Assembly (NCBI RefSeq): GCF_002646595.1
Contig: NZ_PDUD01000001.1
Location: forward strand, 186,001-250,000
Source of the DNA: Flavilitoribacter nigricans DSM 23189 = NBRC 102662
Lineage (GTDB): Bacteria > Bacteroidota > Bacteroidia > Chitinophagales > Saprospiraceae
Reading direction: 5' to 3'
Length of the DNA: 64,000 bases
Shown here: piece after piece, positions 8,606 to 18,800 of the stretch
How positions within the stretch are numbered: the stretch's first letter is position 1
How the letters are laid out: each line of letters starts with the position of its first letter
Position numbers and translations under genes: made by a program
Notes under the pieces: generated by a model
Database searches by the model: none
What the model was told of the DNA's origin: nothing
What the model saw: the letters and a program-made list of their open reading frames with translations, nothing else

Positions 8606-8653
8606 ACGTTCCAACGTTCTAACGTTCAAACTTTCTAACGTTAGCACGTTCAA
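8606..8653. repeat. 8-bp tandem repeat, six units
   Basis: Six consecutive octamers are variants of ACGTTCWA: ACGTTCCA, ACGTTCTA, ACGTTCAA, ACTTTCTA, ACGTTAGC and ACGTTCAA. The array sits between the patatin start and the stop of the large T9SS protein. Its number of units could vary between strains. Confidence 0.85.
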
Positions 8654-8660
8654 ACATCCC

Positions 8661-11228
8661 TTACTGCTTCACGATCTGCATACTCCAGATCCGATCCGTC
8701 TGCACAAAAGTGAGCGTATACAGCCCTTTTGGCAGTTGGCTCACATCCAAACGCTCATTTGCCTGCGGATCGTACTTCCGCAGTACTTCCTGACCGAAAG
8801 CATTGTGTATGCGTAGTGCATCAAAGCGATCGCTGAGTTCCAGTTGCAGGTAATTGCCGGCCGGGTTCGGATAGGCGCGTACGGAACGCGCCAGTTCCGG
8901 ATCCACCGTCTGGCTCACCAGTTCGATATCCTCCAGATAGCGGGGCAACAGCTGGTAGCCTTCCGTGTAGGGATCGCTGCTGTCAAATTGATCTCCAATA
9001 CCCGTTATATTGAACGCACCGGCGGGAGCGGCCGTACCGGCAATATTGACGTCCGAATCGATCCGCACTGAATAGGTATTAGTCCCGTCCGTTACGGATA
9101 CGTTGAAGCTGCCGCCGCCTTCTTCCCATTCCGTCGGATCCGCCAGCGTCACATTTTCGAGCGTGATCAATTGCGATTCGGTTCCTTCGCCCAGTTCGGT
9201 CACCACCAGTGGATCCAGCAGCATGTTTCCGCTGGACATCAGGCTGATCGTATCCACGTTGATTTGGGTCAGACCGTTGAACTGACCAATGGTCCCCTGA
9301 ATGGAGACCATATCCCCTTCCATCACCGTATAGTCATAATCTTCACTGCTGCTGAAAACGCCGATACCGTCGCCGTCCGCCTCGATCACCGTAAATTGCA
9401 GCCCTCCCGGACGCAGGTTCACGCCGTAGACAATACCCTGGACTTCCGCATCGACGCCGATAGAATCCGCAACACCATTTGCGTTCTCGGTATTTAATAC
9501 GCTGATATCGTAAAGTGGATAGACGTCTTCCATGGGTGGAGCGCAAGCATCCGCCGCGCCGGGCGAAGCGTAGATCAGGGAGCCATTGATGATCACTCCG
9601 GAGTCCGTGGTGGAAGCGGACCAGTTGGCGCCGTCCGTCGGGTCCGCCGTCGGATCGCAAAGGACCAGGGAGGCACCGCCGCCGTTCGCATCGGCCGGCC
9701 AGTCTCCGTCACGATCGTAAGTTACCTGCAATACGACCGTACCGCCGGGGTTAGACAGTTCGATCGATTCCCCGCCGTTCGACAAAGCGCCGGTAAAGGG
9801 CAGTGCAGAAACACCAAACTGATTGAGCAGCGCCTCCGGATTGACCGCCAGCACGATATAATCGCCGGCACCCAAAATGAAATCGGGGAAGGTCGCCGTT
9901 ACGCCGGCCGTAAAGGTATAGCCGGTCAGATCGGCCGGAGTATCACCGTAGTTATAGATCTCGATGAATTCCAAGGAATCCGTGCCGGATTCCGGTGGGT
10001 TGTACATGATCTCGGTAATGGCCAGATCGGGGATCACCGCGTCGTTATCCTGAATGATGATCAGCGACTGATCGGCGAAAACGTCGATCGTGGCTTCCGC
10101 ACTGGGGTCCGAAAGTTCGAGCGCGATCGTATCCAGAGTTTCCAGATCCGTATCATCGATGATCGTCAGACTGAGCATGACCGTATCGCTCGTCGCGCCG
10201 GGTGTGAAAGTGACGGTAGTGGGAGTAAAGGTATAATCGGCATCCAGCGTGGCCGTGGTGGCCGCACCAATACCTACATCTACAGTGGTCGTAGCCATTG
10301 GATCACCCTGAGACAGCGCCACCGGGATCATCAGAGTGCCCGCGGCTTCACTAACGGTCATTTCTGTGCTCAGGAAGCTCACCAGCGGACCGTTGGCGCA
10401 TTGTCCCGCTCCCCGGGGGTTGGCGTACAACTCAAAACCGTTGATGAAGATGCCGGTCGCGGTGCGGGCCGCGCCCCAGCTGGCCGGATCATTATTGTCG
10501 GAAGCCGGATCGCAAAGTACCAGCGCTGCCCCCAGTCCGTCGGGTTCGGAGGGCCAGTCCCCGTCCGGTTCGTAATCTACCTCATCCACCAGGTTGCCGT
10601 CTCCATCGAGGAGCTGGATCAGTTCCCCGCCATTGGACAGACCACCGCCGTCCATTTCAAAAGCCGGAACTCCGAAGGTATCGGTAAAAAATACCGAATC
10701 GGCGGCCACGATCACATAATCGCCGGCATTCAGATTAAAACCGGGAAAGGTAAAATCAAAGCCGGAAAAGGAGTAACCGATCAGATTGATGGCGGAATTA
10801 CCCGCATTGTACAATTCGAGATATTCCAGATCGGCATCCGAACCGGGCGGATTGTACATGATCTCCGTAATGACGATCGACTCGACCGTCGGTTCACTGA
10901 CCACAACCTGGCCGGTCATCCCCAGAGCGAAGTGTGGATCGCAGCGGTAATTATAGAGTCCGGCCTGGTCAAAGACAAATTCGTAGGTCCAGGCCGACGA
11001 CGAGGCATTGCCGTTGCCGAAGCCCACCGGATTTTCCGGATAAGTGTCTGTGGTACCGTTCACGTTGTGGCTGCCGCTGGTATTGGTCCAGACCACCGTG
11101 TCGCCGATCTCAATACTGAGCGCATCCGGCGAAAATACATTGGAGCTTACCGTGACGAAGTGTTTCGTCTGAGCAAGAAGCGCGAAATTCAAAAAGAGGC
11201 TTAAAACAAGGAGCGTATATCTACTCAT
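8661..11228 (-). CDS. T9SS-secreted multidomain protein: plastocyanin-like, lamin-tail and Calx-beta domains
   Basis: The 855-residue protein has a Sec signal peptide (cleavage near ALLAQ, residue 20). Residues 22-110 form a cupredoxin-like domain with all four type-1 copper ligands visible: His54, Cys96, His99 and Met104. Two lamin-tail (LTD) domains follow, each opening with ITEIMYNPP (about 117-225 and 403-520), with a Calx-beta domain between them (about 285-395, ending IIIQDND). Residues about 570-760 look like an OB-fold nucleic-acid/sugar-binding-type domain. The last 75 residues (YPNPAGNYLQLEL..., ending MQIVKQ) are a type A T9SS sorting domain, so the protein is exported across the outer membrane and likely surface-attached. 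LTD modules are common in Bacteroidota surface proteins and nucleases; no nuclease motif is seen here. Confidence 0.9.
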   Translation of the reverse strand: MSRYTLLVLSLFLNFALLAQTKHFVTVSSNVFSPDALSIEIGDTVVWTNTSGSHNVNGTTDTYPENPVGFGNGNASSSAWTYEFVFDQAGLYNYRCDPHFALGMTGQVVVSEPTVESIVITEIMYNPPGSDADLEYLELYNAGNSAINLIGYSFSGFDFTFPGFNLNAGDYVIVAADSVFFTDTFGVPAFEMDGGGLSNGGELIQLLDGDGNLVDEVDYEPDGDWPSEPDGLGAALVLCDPASDNNDPASWGAARTATGIFINGFELYANPRGAGQCANGPLVSFLSTEMTVSEAAGTLMIPVALSQGDPMATTTVDVGIGAATTATLDADYTFTPTTVTFTPGATSDTVMLSLTIIDDTDLETLDTIALELSDPSAEATIDVFADQSLIIIQDNDAVIPDLAITEIMYNPPESGTDSLEFIEIYNYGDTPADLTGYTFTAGVTATFPDFILGAGDYIVLAVNPEALLNQFGVSALPFTGALSNGGESIELSNPGGTVVLQVTYDRDGDWPADANGGGASLVLCDPTADPTDGANWSASTTDSGVIINGSLIYASPGAADACAPPMEDVYPLYDISVLNTENANGVADSIGVDAEVQGIVYGVNLRPGGLQFTVIEADGDGIGVFSSSEDYDYTVMEGDMVSIQGTIGQFNGLTQINVDTISLMSSGNMLLDPLVVTELGEGTESQLITLENVTLADPTEWEEGGGSFNVSVTDGTNTYSVRIDSDVNIAGTAAPAGAFNITGIGDQFDSSDPYTEGYQLLPRYLEDIELVSQTVDPELARSVRAYPNPAGNYLQLELSDRFDALRIHNAFGQEVLRKYDPQANERLDVSQLPKGLYTLTFVQTDRIWSMQIVKQ

Positions 11229-11706
11229 ATTTTTTGGGTTTTATGAAAAAAGATTATTGGTGTAGTGATTGCAGGCTTTGACCTATCAACAAATGAGAAG
11301 CCGGAAAGTGTTCAGATCCCGGAAAATACTTCCTCAAATAGATAGACAAACAAGTCGATTGCGTGTTGATTACTTCCTTCCGGCACGGTAAGGATATCCG
11401 GTTCCGGATCGCCGGCCAAATGTCCGGCCGCTATACCTGAGCGATTTGCGGATCGAGGCAAAATCGCTCCAAACGTGAATATTTCACGGAAATATAAAAC
11501 ATTTTTGACCGGAAAGTTGCGGATTTTTTTTCGAATGGAAACAAACGAGGGACCAACATCCATTCCAAATTCAGAATTAAATTTCAAGTTCAAAAGTGTT
11601 CGCAAAAAAATATTTTAAGCAAATCAAAATCCGCCGAAAACGCATATATGTTTCCATAATATGAGTAGGATTTCCCCCTAAAAAACTTACCTTGAGTTAA
11701 CAATTT
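11229..11706. other. Intergenic region between divergent genes
   Basis: These 478 bp separate the divergently transcribed T9SS protein gene and the TonB transporter gene, so both promoters should lie here. The only clear promoter-like element is at 11707-11730. A 97-codon open frame at 11312-11605 (minus) has no domain and gene-unlike composition, and I do not call it. The segment 11570-11710 is AT-rich, as expected for upstream DNA. Confidence 0.5.
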
Positions 11707-11730
11707 CTTAACATGGCAATCGTACTTTTG
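11707..11730 (+). promoter_or_regulatory. Promoter-like block with TAnnTTTG, shared with the second TonB gene
   Basis: TACTTTTG at 11723-11730 fits the Bacteroidota -7 consensus TAnnTTTG and lies 42 bp before the start codon. It is preceded by CTTAACA (11707-11713). The same arrangement, with 20 of 24 bases identical, occurs upstream of the second TonB-dependent gene at 15734-15757. No good TTTG -33 element is found at the usual distance, so TTAACA may be an activator or alternative promoter element. Confidence 0.6.
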
Positions 11731-11772
11731 CCGTGATGTTCTAAACATTCTCAACTTTAACACACTAGTTTT

Positions 11773-14331
11773 ATGGGATTTTCAAACTTTTACAAGCCGT
11801 TATTTGCATTGGCTTTCCTGGCCTTTGCGTTTACACCGGCATTCTCTCAAGGTAGTATTACCGGTAAAGTAATGGACGAGGATACCAGCGAACCGCTGAT
11901 CGGTGCAACCATTCTCGTTAAAGGAACGACTACCGGTACCATTACCGACCTCGACGGAAGTTTCACCTTACAGGGAATTGACGCCGGTACTCAGGCGATC
12001 ATCATTTCCTTCATCGGTTATCAGGAAATGGAACAAGAGGTGGATGTTAGGAATGGTCAGACCGCTAACCTCGGTCAGATCCTGGTACCTTCCAGCTCCA
12101 TTGGTCTGGCTGAAGTACAGGTTATCTCTTCCGTAGCGGTTGCCCGCGAAACGCCGGTTGCCGTTTCTACCCTCAAGGCAGAACAGATCGAATCCAAGAT
12201 CGGTAGCCAGGAATTTCCGGAGATCCTGAAATCTACTCCGGGTGTATACGCAACCAAATCCGGTGGCGGATTCGGTGACGGCCGGATCAACGTAAGAGGA
12301 TTTGACTCTCAGAATGTTGCCGTACTGATCAACGGCGTACCCGTGAACGACATGGAGAACGGTCGGGTATACTGGTCCAACTGGGCCGGCCTGACGGATG
12401 CGACCAGCATCATGCAGGTACAGCGTGGTCTGGGTGCTGCCCGTGTCGCCGTACCTTCTATCGGCGGTACGATCAACATCATCTCCAAAGCCAGCGACAT
12501 GGACAAAGGTGGCTACGTTTACGCCGGTGCCGGTAACGATGCCTATTCCAAGATCGGTTTCGGTATTTCTTCCGGACTGAGTGATAACGGCTGGGCCTTC
12601 TCCCTTTCCGGTGCCAAAACACAGGGTAACGGATATGTAGACGGTACTGAATTCCTGTCTTACTCCTACTACGCGACCATCGCTAAAAGATTCAGCAGCA
12701 AGCACGAGGTGACCTTGACGGCCATCGGTGCCAAGCAGGAGCACGGTCAGCGTCAGGACCAAAGTCTGTTGTCAGAATACGAGCAAAGCCCACGCGGCAT
12801 TCGTTACAACCCGGACTGGGGATATAAGAACGGTCAGCTGACCCACATCGAAGATAACTTCTACCACAAACCGCAAATCAGCCTGAACCACTACTGGACC
12901 ATCAGTCCGAGTGCTCAGCTATCTACGGCGGTATACGCATCCTACGGAACTGGCGGTGGCGGCGGTACCGGCGGTGACAACAAATTCAACAATTCCGATT
13001 ACCGCGTAGACGGTCTGGTTGATCTGGATCGTATCGTTAGAGAAAACCAGGCAGAATACGACTTCGGTGCCGTTTCTTTCCTGAGAGCTTCCCGTAACGA
13101 CCACAAGTGGTACGGCATGCTGTCTTCTTTCACCAAAGATTTTGACAACGGTTTGTCTCTGCTGGCCGGTCTGGATTTGCGCTACTACAAAGGTGAGCAC
13201 TTCCAGGAAGTAACTGATCTGCTGGGTGCTGCTTACTATCTGGATGACAACGACATCAACAATCCGATCAACGCCGCGAAAGTTGGCGATAAGTTCAACT
13301 ACTATAACGACGGTATCGTGAACTGGACCGGTGGGTTCCTCCAACTGGAATACTCCGATGGAGAAAGCTTCTCCGGTTTCGTAACAGTGAACGCTTCCAA
13401 CACCGGTTACGATCGCATTGACTACTTCAACAACCTGGATTCTGATCCGAACCAGCGCGTGGGTACTTTCAACTTCTTCGGTTACGGTGCCAAAGGTGGT
13501 CTGAACTACAACCTGAACGAGAATCACAACATCTTCGCCAACATCGGTTACTTCGAGAAAGCGCCGGGCTTTGATGCGGTATTCCCGAACTTCAATAACG
13601 AGAATATCAACGCTGATGCCGAAAACCAAAAGATCACCAGCTACGAACTGGGATACGGCTGGAGAACGGCTAACTTCGCGGCTAACATCAATGTTTACCG
13701 TACGCTTTGGGCGGACAGAACTTTCACCGACGGCTTCCGTGGCCCGGACGGCGAAGAATTCACCGCCAACATTCTGGGTGTAAACGCACTGCACCAGGGT
13801 GTGGAACTGGACGCCAGATGGAAACTGAGCCGTGACTTTTCCGTAACCGGTATGCTGTCTATCGGCGACTGGACCTGGGAAAATGACCTGGAAGGTGTAG
13901 GGATCATCCTGGACGGTGCTCAGATCGACGAAGTAGACGTATTCATTGCCGGTCTGCACGTGGGTGATGCCGCTCAGACTACCGCTGCACTGGGTATCAA
14001 CTACCAACTGATGCCGGATCTGCGTTTCAACATTGACTACAACTACTACGATCGCCTGTACGCTAACTTCGACCCGACCAGCCGTAGCGACGAATCCGTG
14101 CGCGGTGTGGAAGCCTGGCAACTGCCCGACTTCGGTATCTTCGACGTGAACGTAACTTACGATCTGACCATTGCCGGTATGAAAGCTTCCCTTTACGGAA
14201 ACGTTTACAACCTGGCCAATGAAAAGTATGTGATGGATGCCCAGGACGGTTCCAACCACGACGCTTATACTTCCAGAGTTTACTACGGTTACGGAAGAAC
14301 CTGGAACCTGGGTCTTAAACTCAGATTTTAA
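11773..14331 (+). CDS. TonB-dependent outer-membrane transporter with carboxypeptidase-regulatory-like domain
   Basis: The 852-residue protein has a signal peptide (to about residue 25, AFSQ). Its carboxypeptidase-regulatory-like beta sandwich (ITGKVMDEDTSEPLIGATI, residues 28-110) is typical of Bacteroidota transporters. A plug domain (about 120-240; ILKSTPGVYA, RGFDSQNVAVLINGVPVND) and a beta-barrel ending in aromatic LKLRF follow. It imports an unknown ligand across the outer membrane using TonB energy. A glycine-rich stretch near residues 395-402 lies in a predicted loop. The next gene (31 bp downstream) encodes a lipoprotein with four repeats. This suggests a transporter/lipoprotein pair like SusC-SusD, but the lipoprotein is not a SusD homologue. 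The total size is shorter than SusC proteins (about 1000), closer to siderophore/vitamin receptors. Confidence 0.92.
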   Translation: MGFSNFYKPLFALAFLAFAFTPAFSQGSITGKVMDEDTSEPLIGATILVKGTTTGTITDLDGSFTLQGIDAGTQAIIISFIGYQEMEQEVDVRNGQTANLGQILVPSSSIGLAEVQVISSVAVARETPVAVSTLKAEQIESKIGSQEFPEILKSTPGVYATKSGGGFGDGRINVRGFDSQNVAVLINGVPVNDMENGRVYWSNWAGLTDATSIMQVQRGLGAARVAVPSIGGTINIISKASDMDKGGYVYAGAGNDAYSKIGFGISSGLSDNGWAFSLSGAKTQGNGYVDGTEFLSYSYYATIAKRFSSKHEVTLTAIGAKQEHGQRQDQSLLSEYEQSPRGIRYNPDWGYKNGQLTHIEDNFYHKPQISLNHYWTISPSAQLSTAVYASYGTGGGGGTGGDNKFNNSDYRVDGLVDLDRIVRENQAEYDFGAVSFLRASRNDHKWYGMLSSFTKDFDNGLSLLAGLDLRYYKGEHFQEVTDLLGAAYYLDDNDINNPINAAKVGDKFNYYNDGIVNWTGGFLQLEYSDGESFSGFVTVNASNTGYDRIDYFNNLDSDPNQRVGTFNFFGYGAKGGLNYNLNENHNIFANIGYFEKAPGFDAVFPNFNNENINADAENQKITSYELGYGWRTANFAANINVYRTLWADRTFTDGFRGPDGEEFTANILGVNALHQGVELDARWKLSRDFSVTGMLSIGDWTWENDLEGVGIILDGAQIDEVDVFIAGLHVGDAAQTTAALGINYQLMPDLRFNIDYNYYDRLYANFDPTSRSDESVRGVEAWQLPDFGIFDVNVTYDLTIAGMKASLYGNVYNLANEKYVMDAQDGSNHDAYTSRVYYGYGRTWNLGLKLRF

Positions 14332-14362
14332 CCACAGATAACCAATAAAGCATTAAACAATC

Positions 14363-15469
14363 ATGAAGTATTTCAATATAGTATTTGCCGTTTTTGCGGT
14401 TATTCTTATTCAGGCCTGTAATCCGATGGATGATATTCTGGAGGATCTGGAGATCTCCAATACGGTAGTTGCCGACCTGGACCTTACGCTTACCGAAGAT
14501 GATTACGGTCTGGTTGGTCTTAGCTTCCCGAACTTCGGTAGCGATGATGAGGCCAAAACCCTGATCCCCGATATCCTGACGGAAAAATATCCTCAGTTCG
14601 GAGAAGGATCTTCAGCGCTGGTCACTTATGACATTTACAGCCCGGTACGTATCAACGATGAGTATATGGACACCGTTCGTACCGAAGACTACGAAGCACT
14701 GGGCTTCACCTACGGTAACCTGGACGGAGTGAACGATATCGTTGACGTTATCGAGTACAAATTTCCGGATGCAGGAGAGCGAGATGTTGTTACCCTGACC
14801 TACGAATGGTACTGCGGCGGTTGCCCGGACCAGGGTACCCGAACCAGTAAGATCGCTAACTATGACGGTAGCTGGTACGTATCCTACGTTCCAACTTCCG
14901 AGGACTATGCCTTTATGGGTCAGTCTTTCCCGAACTTCGATAGCCGGACGACGGCCAGAGAGCGTATCGCTTACGTACTGTCCGACCGCTACCCCTTTGC
15001 CGAAGCCGGTGATATCCGCACGGCGGTATTCACTTACACCTACGTACCGGATGGCGGTAGCCGCCAGTTTGAGGACTTCCTCGTTGTTTTCGAGTATGAC
15101 GGAAGTAGCTGGGTGCCTTTCCAGGATGTCGTTTCCCAAACCCTGCAACTCGGTCACGACGGCAGCGCCTGGGTACCGGACAACACCATCAAATACAATA
15201 TGACCGGTGATGACTTCGCCTGGGTGGCAGCAGAATTTGGTGATCGCAACCCCGATGGTGCCAGTAGTGCCGACCGCTACGGCAACTTTGATCTTACGCT
15301 GTGGAGCAACGATCAGATCCTGGAGGCTGTCGGTGAGCTGCTCCTGGACCTTTTCCCGGCAGTTGAAGGCCAGAAATACCTGGTATCCTACGCTACCTGG
15401 GAACCGGGAGCCGGTACCGGTGAGCTACACGTGATTTACGAAGGTGGATCCTACGTAGAAGTCCGCTAG
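14363..15469 (+). CDS. Lipoprotein with four internal repeats, partner of the TonB transporter
   Basis: The 368-residue protein has a type II signal (VILIQAC, Cys19) and is lipid-anchored, probably at the outer membrane. I see four related repeats starting near residues 45, 107, 179 and 282. Each opens with [E/D]D[Y/F]..[L/V/M], with SFPNF in repeats 1 and 3, followed by a helix (AKTLIPDILTEKYP, RERIAYVLSDRYP, DQILEAVGELLLDLFP). Strands of the form ..VTYTY.. and Y[D/E]G[S/G]SW come next. I do not recognise the family. The gene follows the TonB transporter by 31 bp and ends at a strong hairpin, so the two form one transcription unit and the product may help capture the ligand. Confidence 0.8.
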   Translation: MKYFNIVFAVFAVILIQACNPMDDILEDLEISNTVVADLDLTLTEDDYGLVGLSFPNFGSDDEAKTLIPDILTEKYPQFGEGSSALVTYDIYSPVRINDEYMDTVRTEDYEALGFTYGNLDGVNDIVDVIEYKFPDAGERDVVTLTYEWYCGGCPDQGTRTSKIANYDGSWYVSYVPTSEDYAFMGQSFPNFDSRTTARERIAYVLSDRYPFAEAGDIRTAVFTYTYVPDGGSRQFEDFLVVFEYDGSSWVPFQDVVSQTLQLGHDGSAWVPDNTIKYNMTGDDFAWVAAEFGDRNPDGASSADRYGNFDLTLWSNDQILEAVGELLLDLFPAVEGQKYLVSYATWEPGAGTGELHVIYEGGSYVEVR

Positions 15470-15493
15470 AAGACTTATTTTTATTTGTTATAT

Positions 15494-15529
15494 AGACATG
15501 CCCGTTTTGCCTGCAAAACGGGCATGTCT
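15494..15529 (+). terminator. Strong hairpin after the transporter/lipoprotein operon
   Basis: A perfect 16-bp stem (AGACATGCCCGTTTTG at 15494-15509 and its complement at 15514-15529) closes a 4-nt loop, 25 bp after the stop codon. The T-run after it is weak, but position and stability fit an intrinsic terminator. Confidence 0.8.
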
Positions 15530-15881
15530 GATTTGAAATGTTTCCGCACGCCGTTCCATCTTTTGAGGCTTTATAATTTGCTAAAAAAATAATTTAATTA
15601 CTCCAACAGTCAACTACAATAGGTATTTGTTGTTTAAAGATTTAATTCATTTGAAGACCTCGACAATACCCTCTCAACAGGTCGATTCCCATCAGGCAAG
15701 ACACAAAGAAATCTTACTTTTAATTCACATCCGCTTAACACGACAATGGTAATTTTGTGACAAAGGATTAATCAATTTCCTAACAAAAAAATTAGCTGTC
15801 AGGGAAAACCTTTTCCCAAAAAATAAAGTTCTGAATCTAATTTTTTTTCATCTCAATTTCACCAATTTTCAACCCACTTTT
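15530..15881 (+). promoter_or_regulatory. Upstream region of the Oar-like gene with TAnnTTTG promoter at 15750
   Basis: This 352-bp AT-rich stretch has no open frame of note. It contains TAATTTTG at 15750-15757 (Bacteroidota -7 consensus) and CTTAACA at 15734-15740, with the same spacing as upstream of the first TonB gene. The promoter lies about 125 bp before the start codon, leaving a long untranslated leader. I see no recognised riboswitch in that leader. Confidence 0.55.
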
Positions 15882-18800
15882 ATGAAACTGAATCAATTTA
15901 TTGGCCTGTTCTTTCTACTATTTGTGGGAATGAACCTAAGTGCACAGATCACTAGCAGTAGCATCAGTGGTCGTGTGACAGATGCCAGCAGTGAAGAGCT
16001 CATTGGAGCTACCGTCATTGCGGTGCATACGCCTTCGGGCACCTCCTACGGCACGATAACCAACGAATCCGGTTATTATGCCATTCAGGGTATGCGCGTT
16101 GGCGGTCCCTACCAGCTCGAGGTGAGCTATACCGGTTTCAATCCTGTCAAAGAAGAGGACATCTACCTGAATTTGGGTAGTCCGGCGATCATCAACGTGA
16201 CCCTGACGGAAGGAACGGTGGTATTGGACGAACTGGTGGTAAGTGCCAGTAAAGATCGTGCCTTTTCGGATGGCAAGACGGGATCTTCACTGAACATTAC
16301 CTCAGAGAAGATCACTGCTTTGCCAACGATCAACCGGAGTATCAATGATTTCACGCGACTGACACCTCAGTCCAACGGGACCTCCTTTGCCGGTACCAAC
16401 TCCCGCTTCAATAACTACACGATTGACGGGAACATCTACAACAACAACTTCGGCCTCGGGTCGGCTCAGTTTGCGGGTGGAAGCCCCATTTCGCTGGACG
16501 CTATCGAAGCCGTAAGCGTCAACCTGGCTCCCTACGACGTGCGCTATTCCGGCTTTACCGGTGCTGCCGTTAACGCAGTAACCAAATCCGGTACGAACAC
16601 CTTCCGGGGTTCGGCCTACTACCTGCTGCGTAACGACCAGATGCAGGGTAATAAAGCGGGCGACCTGTCCGTAGATCGCGGCGACTCCCAGAATGAGATC
16701 ATCGGTTTCACCCTGGGTGGCCCCATTATCAAAAACAAGCTGTTTTTCTTCGCTTCTTACGAGACCGAGAACGAAGCCGTACCCTCTTTCCTCAAAAGAG
16801 CGGCCCGGGAAGGAGAAACCCCGGATGGTCTGATCATCTCCAGAGTGCCGCTATCGCAGGCAGAATTTGTCCGCGACCAGATCCAGAGTATTTACGGATA
16901 TGATACCGGCGCACCGGACGGCTACTCCTTTGCTTCCGAGCAGGAGCGGATCAATGTACGGCTGGACTTCAACATCAACCAGAACCACAAGCTGACGGCT
17001 CGTTTCAACCGCTACGATGCGTTTACTGACGTACCGACCAACGGCAACTCGATCCGCTATATTTCCACCCGTTTCCGGAATACTTCCAGAACTGGTGTGG
17101 AGAACATCAACTTCCGCAACAACAACTACACCAATGACCGCACGGTTACTTCTTACGTAGCGGAATTGAACTCTATCTTCAGCGATAAGCTTTCCAACCA
17201 GTTCAACATCGGTTATACCCAGATCGCCGACCCGACCCGGGGTATTCCCGGCGGACAGGATTTCCCGATGATCGAAGTTCTGGAACCGGATGCCTCCGGC
17301 ACCGATCTGTACTACATGTCTTTGGGTAATGAATTGTTTACCGTTGGTAACAAGTTGGAGAATAATGTCTTCAATATCACCAACAACACGACCTTCTACA
17401 GCGGCCAGCACACCATTACGGCCGGCCTCAACCTGGAGTACATGACCTTCGTGAATGCCTTTAACCCGGTATTCAACGGCTTCTACCGTTTCGATACTTA
17501 CGATAATTTCGTAGCCGCGGTGATCGATCGGGACCCTAATGTCTATCCGATCGCTTTCGCCAAGGGTTATGCTCTGGACGGTTCTACTACGCCACCTCTC
17601 GACGAAACCAGCTTCGGACAATTGGGTATTTATGTCCAGGATGAATACCAATTGAACGAAAAGCTGAAGGTGACCGGTGGCCTGCGGGTCGATCTGCCTT
17701 TCTATCCGATCGATATTCCGAATAACGAATTGCTGGATAACCTCGGAAAACGCCTGACTGATTCGGAAGGTAATACCTTCACTCCGGACGTAGCGACTTT
17801 CCCGAAGGTGAACCCTCTGTTCTCCCCGCGTCTGGGATTCAATTTTGACGTTAATGGTGACCGCAGCACTGTACTTCGGGGTGGTACCGGCGTATTCTCC
17901 GGTCGGATCCCCTTCGTGTGGCTTTCCAACCAGGTGAACGGCTCCGGTGTAATTCGTGGGGGTCTTGGTTATGAAGGTCAGGAAGTAATCGACAACGGGA
18001 TTATTTTCAACCCAGATGTAACGGCCTACAATCCGGATAATCCGGCCACTTCGCTGTCTAATGAGTTGAACCTGACGGACGAGAATTTCAGATTGCCACA
18101 GGTATGGCGGACCAACATCGGTCTGGACCAGAAATTGCCTCTGGGTATTAATGCTACCGTGGAATTCATCTATAACCGTGATGTGAGCACGCCGGTAGCC
18201 TACAATCCGGTACTGCGGAATCCGGATGAAACACTGGCCGGACCGGACAATCGCGGTATCTGGACTTCCCAGCCTGACCTGCCCGGCTACAGCAACGATC
18301 CCGACTTTCGCAACGTATTCCTGTTGACCAACGCTTCCGAAAAAGCGGACTACTATTCGATCACCGCTCAACTGAGCAAGCAATTCGAAAGTGGATTCTA
18401 CGCTATGGCTGCCTATACCCGCTCCCGTTCCCGGGACCTGGATGCGGCCGGTGGTTCTCAGGCTATCTCCCTTTGGACGGCTACCGTTCAGCGGGACCGC
18501 AACAATCCGGAACTCGGCTTTTCTGGTTTTGACCAGCCTAATCGCGTGATCGGTAATCTGGCCTACCAGAACGGTGGTACCCTGGTTAGTATTTTCTACG
18601 ACGGTGGCAATGCCGGCCGCTTTTCTTATACCTACGCCGGTAACTTTGGTGACGCAGCCAATCGCCTGATCTATGTACCGGCGAATGCTTCCGAACTTGA
18701 ATTCGAGGAGTTTACACTGGATGGGGAAACGATTACAGCCCAGATGCAGGCGCAGATCCTGGATGATTATATCGATCAGGATGAATATCTGAGCAGCCGT

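Noticed and set aside
11312-11605. 97-codon minus-strand frame upstream of the first TonB gene
   Set aside because: It occupies the expected promoter region and has no domain or signal.
12919-14259. 446-codon open frame antisense to the first TonB transporter gene
   Set aside because: It mirrors the strong codon pattern of the real gene on the other strand, has Val/Gly/Thr-rich sequence without domains, and no gene-like start region.
15530-15881. Riboswitch (for example cobalamin) in the long leader of the Oar-like gene
   Set aside because: No conserved B12-box or other riboswitch core was found; only the promoter element is supported.
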